Shown: positions 1-12,295, counted from the stretch's first letter. The stretch is DNA of 64,000 nucleotides from Breviolum minutum Mf 1.05b.01 (GCA_000507305.1 DF241546.1:1-64000), one strand, 5' to 3'. Numbers and translations are program-made. Notes: generated by a model not told the origin, from the sequence alone.

Positions 1-299
1 GTAAAGTGCCTTCAATAACTTCTTGGAGTTAAAGGTGTAAGGAACATGACATGATCGAAGGTGAGGAACGAGGAAAACGTGTGGCACCAAGAACCCAACA
101 TGTTGAGACTTGAACATCCTGATCAGCCCGAGATCAAGCGATGAAAGTTGCAAGGCAAATAAAACAGAGCATTCAAAAGACCCTACACCGCCTTCCAAAT
201 CCGAAAAACATCTTTGGGGTTCATCTCTAATTCCTCCTTAACGTCACTTGGAGAATCCCCGTAAATCTCCCGTTCCAATTCCGTGGGATCAGAAACCGA

Positions 300-431
300 G
301 TTTCGGTTTTCATCACTGACCGTTTTCCAAGTAAGAATCCATCTCATTCCTAAGATTCTGGGTTCATCGATGTCTTGACTCTTAGCATTCTCAATCGCCA
401 TGTTTTCAATGTATGAGTCAATTTCTTCACG
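300..431 (-). pseudogene. Ty1/copia polyprotein fragment (start of reverse transcriptase)
   Basis: The minus strand reads REEIDSYIENMA and then RILGMRWILTWKT. The second motif resembles the RWVLTWK block at the start of the reverse transcriptase in copia-type polyproteins. The similarity stops after about 45 residues, where the conserved KARLV-type continuation should appear, so this is a fragment. It sits directly beside a plus-strand copia fragment, which means the two pieces are inverted relative to each other. Family assignment is by motif memory only. Confidence 0.5.
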
Positions 432-463
432 CAGCATGTTTGAACTCTTGCTTTTCATTGTGA

Positions 464-1160
464 GTCAAGTTCCGAAAGGTACGCAAACGACTGCAGGGGT
501 TCAAGATTTGTTAGCTGCGAATAAACTGTGTAGGCTTCAAAGGGCCCATAGTGAACAAGGTGTTTGTTTCTTCCCAAAGATCCAAAATCCTACACTTTTT
601 CCGATGCGTCACATGCGAACCGAGCCGATCTTAGCTCCAAGTCCAAGGATGTACACTGACTGTCTTGACGCATAGGTGTGTGTTGGAAGGAAAACAAGCC
701 CCCCATAGTATTTTGTTGTGGCATTCTAGGAAATTGAAAAGGGTTGCAAGGTCATCCACGTGCGCTGAGGTTCAAGCTTGTGGAAACGCTTATGATGAAA
801 ACGAATTTATTAAAAAGTTATGGTATGAGGTTTGGAATGATTGTAATTTGAAACGGGTTAATAGTGATGTTTGTGTTGCTCATATTCCGGGTGCTGTCAT
901 ATGTGATGCGAAAAACATGTATGATAGTGTGAATAGGATCCTGTTTGCATCCTGAGTATTCGTGAAAGGAAAGAAGCCATGAACTCTCCACTAAGGTGGG
1001 TAGATTCTGATCAGCAGTTTGCGGATGATCTTACTAAGGTGTTTTCGGTTGATAAAATTCTTGATATTCTTGGGAAAAAGGTTATTAGTGTGGTTTTTGA
1101 TCCCAGTTTCATCTCTGCTAAGAAGAAAAGGCAGATCAAGAGTCAAGAAAAGAGAAGTGG
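464..1160 (+). pseudogene. Degenerate Ty1/copia RNase H region
   Basis: Reading from 464, the sequence shows a copia RT tail (QDLLAANKLCRLQRA). RNase H motifs follow: FSDASHANRAD with the first catalytic Asp (about 597-630), RKLKRVARSSTCAEVQA with the catalytic Glu, CDAKNMYDSV with a later Asp, and finally LRWVDSDQQFADDLTK near 990-1040. These motifs lie in successive different frames, with shifts near 592, 660 and 940 and stop codons at 657 and 953. The copy is therefore dead. No LTRs were seen, so only an internal 3' part of the element is present. Confidence 0.75.
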
Positions 1161-1578
1161 ACTGGTTCAGCCCGAAGTCAATTACACACAAGAGCAGAGA
1201 AGATTTTTACCTGTGAAAATCTGGTACATGTGTAGCCTCTTGTGTGTATGCTGAGAATATTTCAAGCACAGGCACAGGCCATGATCATTTGCAGCTCATT
1301 CGTGGATCGAGCTGTTTGTGTGCTGCACTTGTGTGAAAAAGCCGGTGTCATTCCTGCTACCGGATTCGTTGTTGCGAGCCATAGATCTCTTTGTGGAATC
1401 TACTTCTCATAGATTATCACCAATCTCTGGCCCACGGTTCTTTTTGCAAACTCACTATTCGTCAGTGACCAGTATCTTCACGGAGATTTGGGATACTCCT
1501 TTGGACTATAGTTATCACTCTGGATTTGAGCTATCTTAGATCTTCCGATCGACACCCCCCCCTTCCCTCCCCCGCCCC

Positions 1579-1630
1579 GTACATGGACCTTAAGGTTACA
1601 TTAAGGTCAGAGTACGTACATGGACCTTAA
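1579..1630. repeat. 15-bp direct repeat
   Basis: The 15-mer GTACATGGACCTTAA occurs at 1579-1593 and again at 1616-1630, 37 bp apart, just before a pyrimidine-rich minisatellite. No element between the copies was recognised. Confidence 0.7.
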
Positions 1631-1675
1631 ACCTTCGTCACCCCAAGGTCTCCGACCCGTCCTCTTTTTTTTATC

Positions 1676-1862
1676 CTTTTTGCACCTTTCACATCCTTTG
1701 CACCTTTTGCACCTTCTGCACCTTTTGCACCTTCTACACCTTTTAAATCTTTGCTCTTTTGCACGTTTGATCTTCTGCACCTTTTGCTCCTTTGTCTTTT
1801 TGCTGCTTTTTGACCTTTTACACCTTTTCCAGCTTTTGTACCTTCTGCAGCTTTTTTGCAAT
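1676..1862. repeat. Degenerate 9-bp minisatellite (CACCTTYTG)
   Basis: About 180 bp consist of variants of CACCTTTTG and CACCTTCTG, all pyrimidine-rich on the plus strand. The open frames here (Leu/His-rich on plus, Lys/Arg-rich on minus) are by-products of the repeat. Confidence 0.8.
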
Positions 1863-2211
1863 CCAAATTTTTCTTTTGACTGTTGTATGACTTAACGTCT
1901 CCGAGTGGTCACTCTTCTGTCAGCTGCTTTGTGTATGTTGAAAACCACAGTCAATCCGTCTCGTATTGGAGGAAAGAACGAACACAAGGGAAGATATTGT
2001 GGAAGAGAAACAATTGGAAGAAGAAGGACCAGCCAAAAGACCGCCAGACGAGAACCTGGATGCCAGAACTCCTCAACTGCTGAGCGCATCAGTGTAGCAT
2101 CACGCATTACAGACCGAGATGCTAACGATCTGTGTCAATCAAGTGCTGGAAGACCAATACCAAGAGTACGCATATTAATTTTCCGAGAGATGGCACAGCT
2201 TGGTGGTGGTG

Positions 2212-2405
2212 CAGTTGTGTTAATGTGATGATCTGATGTGACGTGGTGGGATACGGTGAGATGTGCTGATGTTGTGATGTGGTGACGTGAGATGTGAGAT
2301 GTAGTGAGATGTGGTGATGTGGTGCGGATATGTGGTGAGATGTCGGGAAAGGTGGTGAGATGTGATGATCTGTGGTGGTAATGGTCCTGGTGATGGTGGT
2401 AGTGG
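2212..2405. repeat. Degenerate G/T/A minisatellite (GTGGTGAGAT type)
   Basis: This tract repeats units such as GTGGTGAGATGTGATG with many variants and has almost no C on the plus strand. The His/Ser/Thr-rich minus-strand frames across it are repeat artefacts. Confidence 0.8.
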
Positions 2406-2414
2406 TGGACCTCA

Positions 2415-3010
2415 GTAAGTTGGAAATTTTGCAACTTAATTTCCTTTGATATTTTTTTTCTATTTTTTTTTCCTCGACCATTCTTTTGTTTTATTCTTTG
2501 ATTCTGTTAGGGATCTTTGATTCTACTATTTGACCCTAATATTTTTTTATTCTTTGCTTTCTTTATTCTATTATTGTATTTTTCTAACATTCTCCTACTC
2601 TAGTACTCTATGACTCTATTATTTTTTTACTGCGATGTCGTTAGTGTATCGGAAAATTCTCAACGAAACTTCCTTCGATAGTTTTGTACTTCGTGTTGCG
2701 ATTTGTATTTTTGGTATAATTTGTATTTGTTGCTTATTGTAGTTGCTTCCATTCTATTTCTTGTATTTTTTAATTCTTCTGTTTTTTGTATGTCTTGTAT
2801 TTATTGTAGTTCTTATTTTTTTTTCCGGTATTTTTTGCATGTGTTGTCTCTAGGTTTTCTGAAATTTGTTGCTTCTGTTGTATTTTGTGTTTCTATTTTT
2901 CTATTGTATTCCTTGTGTTTTATGTATTTCTTGTATACCTTTGTTTAGTGTATTTGATGTATTGAATGTATTTTGTATGTAGTGTATTTGTTGTGCTGAT
3001 TGGATTTTTT
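2415..3010. other. T-rich non-coding tract
   Basis: About 600 bp strongly rich in T (TTTGTATT-like words). The hydrophobic open frames here come from composition. No gene or RNA feature is visible. Confidence 0.6.
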
Positions 3011-6000
3011 ATGATGTGATTGTTAGTTGCTTTCAAGGATTTATGTTTTTCAACTCGGTGTTGTAGATTGAAGTGGCATTATTTTTTCATGAGAGGACTT
3101 TGCATTTCAAGTCATGGTGTTGTAGACTCGGGACCGGGCATTGCAGCTATTCTATGTTATAAACAAAGGAAAATTGCAAGTATTGAATTGAAACTGAAGA
3201 GGCCCTCGTTGCCTTCCGAACTCCAAATCACTACATGGATTACATGGAAATGACTCGAGCGCACTGGGTCCCTCTCACTAAATTTAGGCCCTGTGTAGAT
3301 TGAGGGAGAAAACAAAGTTGGGGACGAATGTCATCAGCAAGCCAAGGTAAATGCATGTTTTTTGCGTTATTCAGTTGCACGTTTTGGTAGAGGTTGGAAG
3401 AGCATTGCGTTTTGTTGTTTGGCATGATGTGTGGCAGGTCTTCTAACGTTCCAACTTTGTTACATTTTGCGCATGGGCCTGCAGCCATGACCGTTTATAG
3501 TGCAAGTAATCAAGTCCAGCACAACAAAAAGGTTGAGGCTTAAAGACGTGATGTTTTTTTCCATCAAAGTAACGTTCAGTAAAAGGTAGAACTGAACATC
3601 AGGAACTTTGGCAATCTCACAAAACAAGAGTCATATCTAACCACAAGTAGATTTCAATTCCCTTTCTACCACTTCTTGAGTCCGGGCATGCACGCTTCTT
3701 GCAGCAATCATGATGTCCGCAGAAAAGAGATCCGGCGAAACTCGGTCGGAACCACAGCCACTTAGTTACTCCGACCGTGCAGAAAAGTCGACCGAGTTTG
3801 ACATTGACCGACCGAGGTTCAAGATCAGTCGCTCAGACACAATGATTTTCCACGAGAGCCAGCCATGGACCAAAGGAGTGAGAAGTGGAATGCTGTGATA
3901 TGCAAACTTGCCAGCTTCAAGATTGGTATTCAGAACTAAAAGCTTTAAGGTCACAGCTTTTGAGCCGCTTTCATCACGCGTCTCAAACTCATTTGCTATC
4001 CTCTTTTTTGCACACATCAAGACTTGTCCTTACCAAAGGATTCTCCATACAATGAAATTCAAACACCTCAAAAAACTGCAACAGTTTTGATGGACCCTTT
4101 CATGACTTCTTGGTCCGAGGCGCGGACGTTGAGCCCAAACCAAGCACGGGCAGGTGGAGTAGTTGGTGTCATATGCTCAGTTCCGCTATCCTTTGACTTG
4201 GGTTTCTTGACCTTTTTAGCAGCGCTTCATTTATAGCACTCACCAGGTCCCTTCCAACTGTGGAGCTCCGCCAATATTCTATGGCGGCATTCAGAGGACC
4301 GGTGAACCCTTGAATTCAGCATCATTGATGCAGGGAACGTTTTCATATCTGGAGGTGGCAGGTGCGGCCTTATTTTAGAGAGGTGCGGTGCATTGGTGCA
4401 TCTTGTGTCCCAATGTGACATCGAAAACTTCTGCAATTTTGAGGCCTCACGAGAGCGTTCGAATGCAAGTCAGTGACCCAAGTGTTGCTGAAAAAATCAT
4501 TTGAAGAAGTTGCTTTGGTGCGTACTTCTGAGGCTGGGGTGGCCGTCAAAATCCTCCACCGCTTCCACCCCCACCTGCAAATTTGAATCCTGTCACCCCA
4601 GTGAAAGGCTTAGATCCCATTTTGGCTTTTGGCTGCTTACCTCAGCCACTTAGCCTTTTCAAACAAACATTTTTTGTTGTTGTGGCTCCTTGCATTCTTT
4701 GTCCCCTTGAGGTCACGGTGTTTTTGGGAGAGGGCTTGCGGCGTACCTCACCTTCGCCATTGGCACGGACGCAGGTGGGGTCCTGCAAAAACTGGACCAT
4801 TCATCTTCCCTGGAAGCGTTTGGTATCCGGCAAGGCGCCAGCACCATTCCCATCAAGGCCACACTCTTCTTTTTTTTTTTGCACAACTCCTTAGCCAACA
4901 AGTTGACCAACTGATCTTCTCTCCCTTGTCCAGTCTACGGGATGCTTCCGTGACCGTGGCTGGCTTTGGGGTGGGATGCAAATGCAGGCTCCATGGTTTT
5001 CCATGGCTGTTCCATGGCTCTGAGGTCGTTCAGGGAGGATCTGCTGCGGTGCCGCCGGTTCGCTTGAGCCACTTGGATGTGGTCATAGCTGAAACGCTGA
5101 AATCGACTGACGATGTGAGAAGACACTTTAGCATCTTTTCGGCTGAGTGTGGAAACCATGTTCTCCATGACTGCCAAGGAAGCTCCACTGGTGTTTCAAA
5201 AGAAACTTCTCCTCGCTATTCAAATCAGTTGCAGGCGTCCTCGCAGTTGGATGGCTTGGGGTCTAGGAAGATTCGTTTCGTTCAGGCGCAACGGACGTTT
5301 TCATCTCCAAGAACTCAGCCCTGCAGGTGCAGCCTAGAGGAAGACTCTGTAGTTGCAATGTCCAATTATTTTTTGATGCCTTTCGGACTCAGTCGTGTTA
5401 AGCTGAGGAGGATTGGGTCATTTTCAAAGTCCCCACGGACTTCAGAAGTGGAGGCCATGAACCCAAGCAGCATGTGTAGGATACACTGGCTTCAGCTGAG
5501 TTGGGCAGGTTCGGCTGGTCCATCACCATCAAGGGATCAGCAACGCATCGCGCAATCCTCCATACCAGGACTGCAGCCTTCGTCGCCTTTCATGCTACTA
5601 GTACTTGTTTTTTTGCTTTGTCATCGGTTTGATTTGGCAACGAAATTCTTGAACAGTGTAACTTATAGTAATTTTTTTTGGTAGAGTTGTCAAATGTAGC
5701 TGTATTATATATATTTTCTATGCTTGAATTGAGTACAATGTGCAAGACATAAGACGTATAGCATGTATAGCTGCGTGCTTCCACCCCGGTAGAGATCGAG
5801 TTGGACACGGTTCAGGCCCAGCATTTGCAGGCTCAGATAGGTGCAGACCTTAAGGGCGTGGTCCAATATAGAGGAGGACGATTCTTGCCTTGTAATTTGG
5901 AACATGGAAGCGAACTGGTTTAGGCTTGATGTTTCTTGGATTATCTTGTTCAAGGTCGTTTGAGCGGTGGTCGGAGTTCATGTGGAAGTAACTTGTCCGG

Positions 6001-7330
6001 TCGGGGAACTCACAGCTGACTCGCATATCAATATTCCAAAACTGGTAACTGGGATTTGTTTGAGGCCATCGGGTATCCAGGACAAACTGTCCGCCGGACA
6101 CAGTGCAGACTTCCAAGTATCCTAAATTGTGCCAGGACTTCAGATGCTCCCAAGAACAATGACTTTACCGTGGAGGACCTTTTCCTTCGTTCTTTCTTTA
6201 AGGTGGTTTCTTGGAGATGCACCTCCAAACTCATGGTGACATTATTGGCTTTGGGCACGTGTTGCCTCATGTGTCAGAAAAAGAGGGATATTCCTAGTGA
6301 AACATAGTCATGGACAAGAAGTCATTGAAACCCTTAACCTCATGTGCGTCCTGAATCTTGAGTCCTATGATAAAGTTTCACCCAGCATCCTATCCCAGCA
6401 TCCAAGTGGTGCGGTGACACTGTGCCCTGTGGCTTATTGCTTCCTATTTGCTCCTATCTGGGGTGAAACTTTGACCACCTCTTAATGAGACAGGACCCAC
6501 GGAGTCCTCTTGCAAGCTTTAGCAAACCGGCACCTTGGTCAACAATGCCGCGAGGAAATTTTGAGTGGAAAGGAAGTTGCAATTTGAGATCTGTTGTCTT
6601 ACTGATCCAGGTGGCGCCTCGTGTTCCAGCATCTCTTTGTGATAATAGCTTCATGTTGAAAAAGGAGCTTTGGGTTTTTCAAAGAATGACCACAAGACCG
6701 AAAAGGAAGGCTGAAAAAAATCGGATTCCTGAGATTCCTGCCACAACTTTGGGAGGATGGTGGGGCGCTATCCTCTTCAACTATGGCACCAGATGAGGCA
6801 CCATGGGACTAAATTAGGTCTATCGGTCTTTACAGATCATTAGTCTGCCTCGTCCTCTCGCAGGTTCAGAGTCCAGAGCAGATTCAGGCCAGATTGCTGA
6901 GGATTGCTGGGTTGTTTTTACTTTTAGATGGTTGTTCTGGTTTGTCCAGGCTTCTTTCCGAAGTGATGCACCAGAGGCCCGCGGAAGAGTCATTTTTGGG
7001 ATGGGGCTTTTTAATTTGCTTTCCGACTCCGTTGGCATTTCACGGCTATGGAGGCAACACGTGGAGCAGAGAGACTTTTGGTGCCATCTGAAGTGGTGAT
7101 TTGCCCATCAGAGCCAACAACTCTTCGATTGCCTGAGGATGCTGCAATGGGTTGAAACGACATGAGACGACCGGTCCTTTGGTAAGAAAAAATCTTCTGC
7201 AGGAAGTTGCTCCACCTGAAGCGGTGAAAATGGCCCAGAAGCAAAATCACACGAAGAGTCCAGAGCCTGAACGTAAGGTGCGCAAAGAACCATTTTAGCG
7301 GTGTGTATACATTAGCTTTGAGTTCTAGTA
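3011..7330. other. 4.3 kb with no assignable gene
   Basis: No family-level motif was recognised on either strand. The longest frame runs to 5684 and opens at 4629, but it has no ATG for about 240 codons and a composition (Ser, Arg, Pro, Leu, Cys) typical of chance frames. Exons of unknown genes could hide here, because exons elsewhere in this window are only 30-60 nt long. Confidence 0.5.
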
Positions 7331-7331
7331 T

Positions 7332-7844
7332 TTGTCAGAACAGAAAACACTGATTTGCAATCTCCGCCAACAGAATCAGAACCACAAATTTGTGCAACAT
7401 TTCTGCAATGGACCGAAGGCAGTTGGTGATGTGCCAGACGCAAAGACACCGGAAGGTGTTACAACGAAGCATCCTCCCCGACGTCAGGTCAAGGTGGGGC
7501 AGGGCCAAGATTTAAACGAACCTTCAAACTTTGCATGTGTCGCATTAACACAGGAATGATGATTTTTGTGAAGCCTGTCTGTTGCAGAAATTATGCCTTT
7601 GACGGCAGCTGCTCAGGGGAGACGGCTCTCTGCCAAGAATGAGTACACACGTTTATCCATCAAGGATGAGATGAGAAAGTCCATTCTGAACGACCAGCGG
7701 CCTGTGTCCATGAACGAGAAAGGGAATCTGGAGCCCAAGCCAGATGAAGGCAGGCTGATTTCTTGCAAACACAAGTGGTTGGAAGGCAGTATTTCTTTGG
7801 GAGACATGTCCACACAGTCTAAGTACATATACGCATTTACGTAG
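7332..7844 (+). other. Two short open segments upstream of the PPR gene
   Basis: Frames at 7332-7559 and 7593-7844 have protein-like composition, with charged stretches such as KNEYTRLSIKDEMRKS. The second begins with an ATG six bases after a good acceptor-like CTGTCTGTTGCAG, which could be a cis- or trans-splice site. They may be 5' exons or leader of the PPR gene, or a separate small gene. No family was recognised. Confidence 0.25.
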
Positions 7845-7953
7845 TATATTGTATACATATTTTTACTTGGCTTTCTGATTCTTCACATGAGATGCGTAGG
7901 AGTTTGCAGGAGGATATTTTCAATTTTTGAAGTTCAGGCTCAAGCCGTTTTTG

Positions 7954-9732
7954 ATGCCATGCGTCAAATGTTGGACGGACAGCCTGCTTCACTTTTGCAC
8001 CCAACATCGAACAAGTCTTGAGCTGCAGCGAAACGAAGCTGCCAGCTCGAGTTGCAAAGCCACATGCTGGACGCAGTCCTTGTGTTTGTTGAGCACATCA
8101 ACGTCTGTCGTTTCACAGGGGATACGAGTCGATGCCCTTGGTAGGAGCCGACAATGGTTTGCTGCATTGGCATGCTTAAGAGAATGGAGAGAACGAGGTG
8201 AAGAGGTTTCGGTAGTTTTGCTAGGTGCAGCCACAAACAGTCTGGCGCAATGTGCTCTTTGGGTCCGTGCACTGCGAATGATGATCGACGGACCGAATAC
8301 ATTTGTTGCAAATGCCGTAATTTCTGCATGCTGCCGCTCCAAGCTTCTTGGACGAGCTGTCAGGATAGTAGACACCATGAGTCTACATGGGCCTGAACCT
8401 GACACAGTGACTCTGAACACACTGCTCAATGTTTATTCGACAGAAGGGCTTGCTTCGAAAGCAGAAGGGTTAATGGCTTCTGCGAGGAAAATGAATCTGC
8501 AACCCAATCTTTTGTCGTATAACTTGTTTTTGACAACCCTGCAGAGATCAGCAAAATGGTCTGAAACATTGTCTTGCCTCAAGGAGATCGATGTAGATTC
8601 AATCAGGATAGATGCTGTCACAGTCAACTCCGTGCTTGCTGCCTGTATGCGAAGACTCCATTGGCAGCAAGGTCTTGGAATCTCGAGGCGAAGTCAAAAT
8701 GATATTGTGGCTCTCAGCACTGTGGGATCAACCATGATACAACGAAATGTTTGGACATTTGCCTCCCACATTTTGGAGCTGGTTCACTCCAGCAGCTTAC
8801 AACCAGATGCTGACACCTTTGCAGTGCTTGGAAGCTCCAGGCTTGCTTCAAAGGACAGTGAGCCCAGTGCTTCTCAGATGTGGTTGCTTGCAAGCAGGCT
8901 GCTTGCCGCCTGCAAGTTGCAAGAGATAGATGCTAATGGAGTCTTGATTGGATCTTCAATTGCAGCTTGCAGCAGATCTAGACACTGGAAGCTGAGCATT
9001 GATTTGTTGGCGGAGGTTCAGAAAGCGTCATTGAGGGTTGACGATGTTGTTGCTTACAATTCAATTACTTCTGGAAGCTGGCATCATAGCCATAGAATCT
9101 TTGAAGATATGTATGACAGACACTTGGAGCCCGATTTAGCATCTTGGAATTCCCTCATGATGTCTTCAAGTAGTGCTGCTACGTGGAGGCTGTGTTGCTA
9201 CTGCTTAGAAGCTCTTCACTACCACGGTCTCAGGGCTGATGAGATTCTGTTGAGTACGAACTTGGGAGCCATGAATTGCGCGCCATGGCATATGTCAATC
9301 GAAGCCATGAGACAAGCTTGGAAGGTAGATGCCACAGATCCAATTCTCACAAGCGTAGTGCTGCGCGCGTCAGCGAAGTTGTCATGGGAAAGAAGCTTGC
9401 AACTGAGTCAGGGAATGCGAAAGATGATTTTGGATCGCAACGAAACAGATTCTGGGCTCCAAAATGCAGTTTTGACAGCATACCAAGAGGGAAATGCTTG
9501 GCCTCAGAGTTTGCAACTTCTGAAGGATTTGCTGGTTCATCAATGTGAACCAGAAGGGCTAGGAGTCAGTGCTGCTTTTACTGCCTGTGGCATTTCCAAC
9601 TGGAAAGCCATGATGGACATTGTGGGTTTTCTTCAAAACGGCCTGGCCCTCAGACTGGCAGTTGACGACGTCATGAGTTGTCATTGCGAGATGTCATTGC
9701 CACTGTTTGAGGTGGATGCAATGGGAGTTTGA
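7954..9732 (+). CDS. Pentatricopeptide repeat (PPR) protein
   Basis: This is a single uninterrupted frame of 592 codons from the first in-frame ATG at 7954; the frame is open further upstream. The protein consists of about ten degenerate helical repeats of roughly 35 residues. Each has the PPR signature of a helix beginning N-[AST]-[VL], as in VANAVISACCRS, VTLNTLLNVYST, LLSYNLFLTTLQ, VTVNSVLAACMR, VAYNSITSG and ASWNSLMMSS, followed by a helix with W and a closing D/EP-D pair. PPR proteins bind single-stranded RNA in plastids or mitochondria and help process, edit or stabilise transcripts, and dinoflagellates have many. The N-terminus may hold an organelle targeting sequence, but that is inference. 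The family is clear; the RNA target cannot be read. The absence of introns contrasts with the heavily spliced genes downstream. Confidence 0.9.
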   Translation: MPCVKCWTDSLLHFCTQHRTSLELQRNEAASSSCKATCWTQSLCLLSTSTSVVSQGIRVDALGRSRQWFAALACLREWRERGEEVSVVLLGAATNSLAQCALWVRALRMMIDGPNTFVANAVISACCRSKLLGRAVRIVDTMSLHGPEPDTVTLNTLLNVYSTEGLASKAEGLMASARKMNLQPNLLSYNLFLTTLQRSAKWSETLSCLKEIDVDSIRIDAVTVNSVLAACMRRLHWQQGLGISRRSQNDIVALSTVGSTMIQRNVWTFASHILELVHSSSLQPDADTFAVLGSSRLASKDSEPSASQMWLLASRLLAACKLQEIDANGVLIGSSIAACSRSRHWKLSIDLLAEVQKASLRVDDVVAYNSITSGSWHHSHRIFEDMYDRHLEPDLASWNSLMMSSSSAATWRLCCYCLEALHYHGLRADEILLSTNLGAMNCAPWHMSIEAMRQAWKVDATDPILTSVVLRASAKLSWERSLQLSQGMRKMILDRNETDSGLQNAVLTAYQEGNAWPQSLQLLKDLLVHQCEPEGLGVSAAFTACGISNWKAMMDIVGFLQNGLALRLAVDDVMSCHCEMSLPLFEVDAMGV

Positions 9733-11660
9733 ACAGCGAAAGTTGTGGAGCTTTGGTCAGATTCACAGATTCTTGTTGCGTTGTTGGAAAGTGTCGACAT
9801 GTTGAAACTGATATCGCTAATTAAGCCAAATAAGTCCTATGTATCTGTCAAGTTGACAAATACGAAAAGAAGTCTGATGCGACATTGGATGACTTGAAAA
9901 CTGAAGTGATGAGAAATCTCAAAAAGGCTGTATTGTTGGCATGGATGACCTTCACAGCGGAAGTACAGGAAGTATATACAATGTATAGGCCCTTATATGC
10001 TTCTTGCAGCTTGGTGTGAATTGAGTTTTGCTGCTTGTTCGTGAGAAATTTAGCAGCTGTACCCTCAGGTCATTGCTATGCGGCCCTGGCGTTGGACGCT
10101 TTACTGCTTGAAGATGATAAGAGGTCTTTTGTTTGTCAAGATGGATATGGGCTCCTTGAAATTGTCCTCCTTTCTGCGTGCTGTAATTTCTAAAATGCTA
10201 ATCCAGCCAGCATTCCCAGAAATGCAGTTCCCTATGATGTGCCAGACCTGAAGCTCTTCATTCCCTTGCTAGCAATGTGTGCTGCCGCAGAATCATGTGC
10301 CTCTAGTGGCCGTGGACTCAGTCTTCCCTGCCTGCAATTTTGATGGTGCATATTGCGATTTTGTAAGCTTGATCGTCCTGAAATCAAGGCATCCAGCATT
10401 TGCCGGATTTGATGGACCAATCTGGGATGAGAGTGCAAAAGGCCTGGGTTGGCATTTCTATTGGAGTGTTTGACTCAACAGCTTTTGCAGTGTTCCACTT
10501 TTTCATTGCCCACTTTGAGCCAGGTGCTGCAAGCACATTCGCCTGCTCCGTTTTCAGACGGTAGAAAACAACATGGGAGCGGAAAAAGATATGATTCCGG
10601 AAACTTCATGCAGGCTCCACAAAAATTCTCAAACTTGCAGGGCTTCTGACCTCGTTGCGAGGCGGCAGCCCGCCTCCTGTTCCCATCCCGCTGCCGGAAG
10701 TCGCAGCCGAGGTGGGAAGATATGGAAAGCTAAGGTGATGTTATTTTTAGAACCCTCAGGAATGAGAAGTTGGAAATGAAGCTGAACCTCTAGACTTAAA
10801 ATACCTTAAAACTTTTGTAGCCAATATCTGATGCTATTTTGACAACTTGCAGGACCATGAAATGACCTCTTACCTTGAGCTCAAAGTTTCTTGTGACCAA
10901 GAGTGTGTGATGGCTCAGGACTTTCCCATGGCCAAGTATGCCAAGTACCTTGCTGAGAGGGCTTCACCTGCCTGGCTTATGTGGCTTGATCATATGGCTG
11001 GCTGGGTTGAGGTCGTGGGCACCTGCCGCTCTAGGGCCAGTGACCACTCCACAGGAGTCCAAGGAGTGGTTAGTGAAGGGACTGAAGTGCTGGAGTGCTT
11101 GTGATTCTGAAAGGTGATATCATGATTCTTTCGCAGGAGTCAGTCAGCTCTGGAAGCTTTTTGCCTTGGGCCTTGAAGTCTCTGAATGAGGCAGCACTGT
11201 TCTCATGTGAATTGCATTGCTGTAAACATGACGTTCCGTTGTCAGGGCCAGGCTACCGGAATCTGCAACACAGTCTCGCTGGACGAGCTGGCTGGTGTGT
11301 CACTGAGAGTCTGTCATTCTTATTTTTGCTGCAGCGGTAGGCTCCGACCCCTTGCCCTTCCAATCCAAGGATTCGAGCTCCGAGTCTTTTGTCCCACTTG
11401 TTAGAGCCTGAGATCAGCAGTTGTATTCAACCAAACCTACTTACCTACTTCAGGCATTGCTATCCGGAAACATCCTTCACATTGCTGGTTTTTGTCTAAT
11501 GCAAGGCAAAGGATATTGTCCAGATCATGTTCGATGTAGGCAGCGAGCTGAGCAGGCTGGAGATTTGGGGGTCGTTCTGTGTTGGGTCTGTAGCTGCTGT
11601 AGCTGTTGTGAACTCTTCCGAGTTGTTTTTATTGCTTGAAAGTGTAGCAGTGTCTTTGCA
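9733..11660. other. Intergenic region, no gene assigned
   Basis: Only short frames of 60-90 codons, without recognisable motifs. No RNA gene or repeat element was recognised. Confidence 0.5.
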
Positions 11661-11731
11661 CATACTTGCTTGCTTGGATGGTTCAAGACAAGATTTTTAG
11701 CCAGTCATGGTACACTAAAGGATTCGTATTG

Positions 11732-12295
11732 ATGCGAAGAGAGCTTTCTCAGAATGGCCGCCCCAGTGCTTGGCTGGGTTTGCTGTGTGTCTTTCTTGCA
11801 CTGCATTCGCAAAGCTTGATAAATCAGACTGGAGGTTGGCTTGGTCAAATGGGTCGAGCTTGGGTTCCGCATGGCAAGGATGCAGAATCTCCCATCATTA
11901 ACGCCACACATCGAGATTCTGTGGGCACTTCCCAAATTGTTGCATGGAAAGATGGGCGAATCGAGTTTGAACTTTTTGGCTTTGGGACAGCTGAAGCAAC
12001 TCAGAATCTGTTGAACGACTGCACCACTGCAATGGCCCAGATTGACCCACATATCAAGTGTACTGTTCTGGTGGACATGCGAAATGGTATAGGTTGCTCT
12101 CCACTGGCTATACCTTGTATTATCCGCTTCGTACGTAAGAAATCTTATCGCTTGCAGCATGTGGCAGTTATAGGGCCCAGACCGTTGATGTCTATAGCGC
12201 GAATGATTTGTAAAAGAACGAAGCTGGCCGGAGTAGCATTCTTTTCTGATCGAGTTGATGCTCAAAAGTGGTGTGCAGAGGAGCTTCAAACCTAA
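11732..12295 (+). CDS. Small protein with signal/anchor and SpoIIAA (STAS)-like domain
   Basis: The frame gives 187 residues from the ATG at 11732. An in-frame ATG at 11678 would add 18 residues, but the downstream Met gives the better N-terminus: MRRELSQNGRP followed by the hydrophobic run AWLGLLCVFLAL, like a signal peptide or membrane anchor. From about residue 70 the pattern fits the SpoIIAA-like fold (alpha/beta, CRAL-TRIO-like). It has a beta strand (RIEFELFGFG), a helix, a strand (CTVLVDMRNG), then LQHVAVIG, a helix, VAFFSD, and a closing amphipathic helix DAQKWCAEEL. Family members are thought to bind small hydrophobic ligands or act as regulators; no catalytic residues are expected. 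There is no intron. The fold assignment is by pattern only; the coding call is stronger than the family call. Confidence 0.55.
   Translation: MRRELSQNGRPSAWLGLLCVFLALHSQSLINQTGGWLGQMGRAWVPHGKDAESPIINATHRDSVGTSQIVAWKDGRIEFELFGFGTAEATQNLLNDCTTAMAQIDPHIKCTVLVDMRNGIGCSPLAIPCIIRFVRKKSYRLQHVAVIGPRPLMSIARMICKRTKLAGVAFFSDRVDAQKWCAEELQT

Noticed and set aside
1607-1866. Lys/Arg/Cys-rich minus-strand frames resembling a basic protein
   Set aside because: They are the reverse reading of the 9-bp minisatellite.
1676-2405. Regularly spaced short repeats that might suggest a CRISPR array
   Set aside because: Units are contiguous and degenerate with no unique spacers, and the genome is eukaryotic.
4617-4627. 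11-base match (CCATTTTGGCT) to the dinoflagellate spliced leader
   Set aside because: Too short, not followed by CAAG, and no gene starts there; chance is possible.
4629-5684. 351-codon open frame
   Set aside because: No ATG for about 240 codons, chance-like composition and no domain; not called as a gene.
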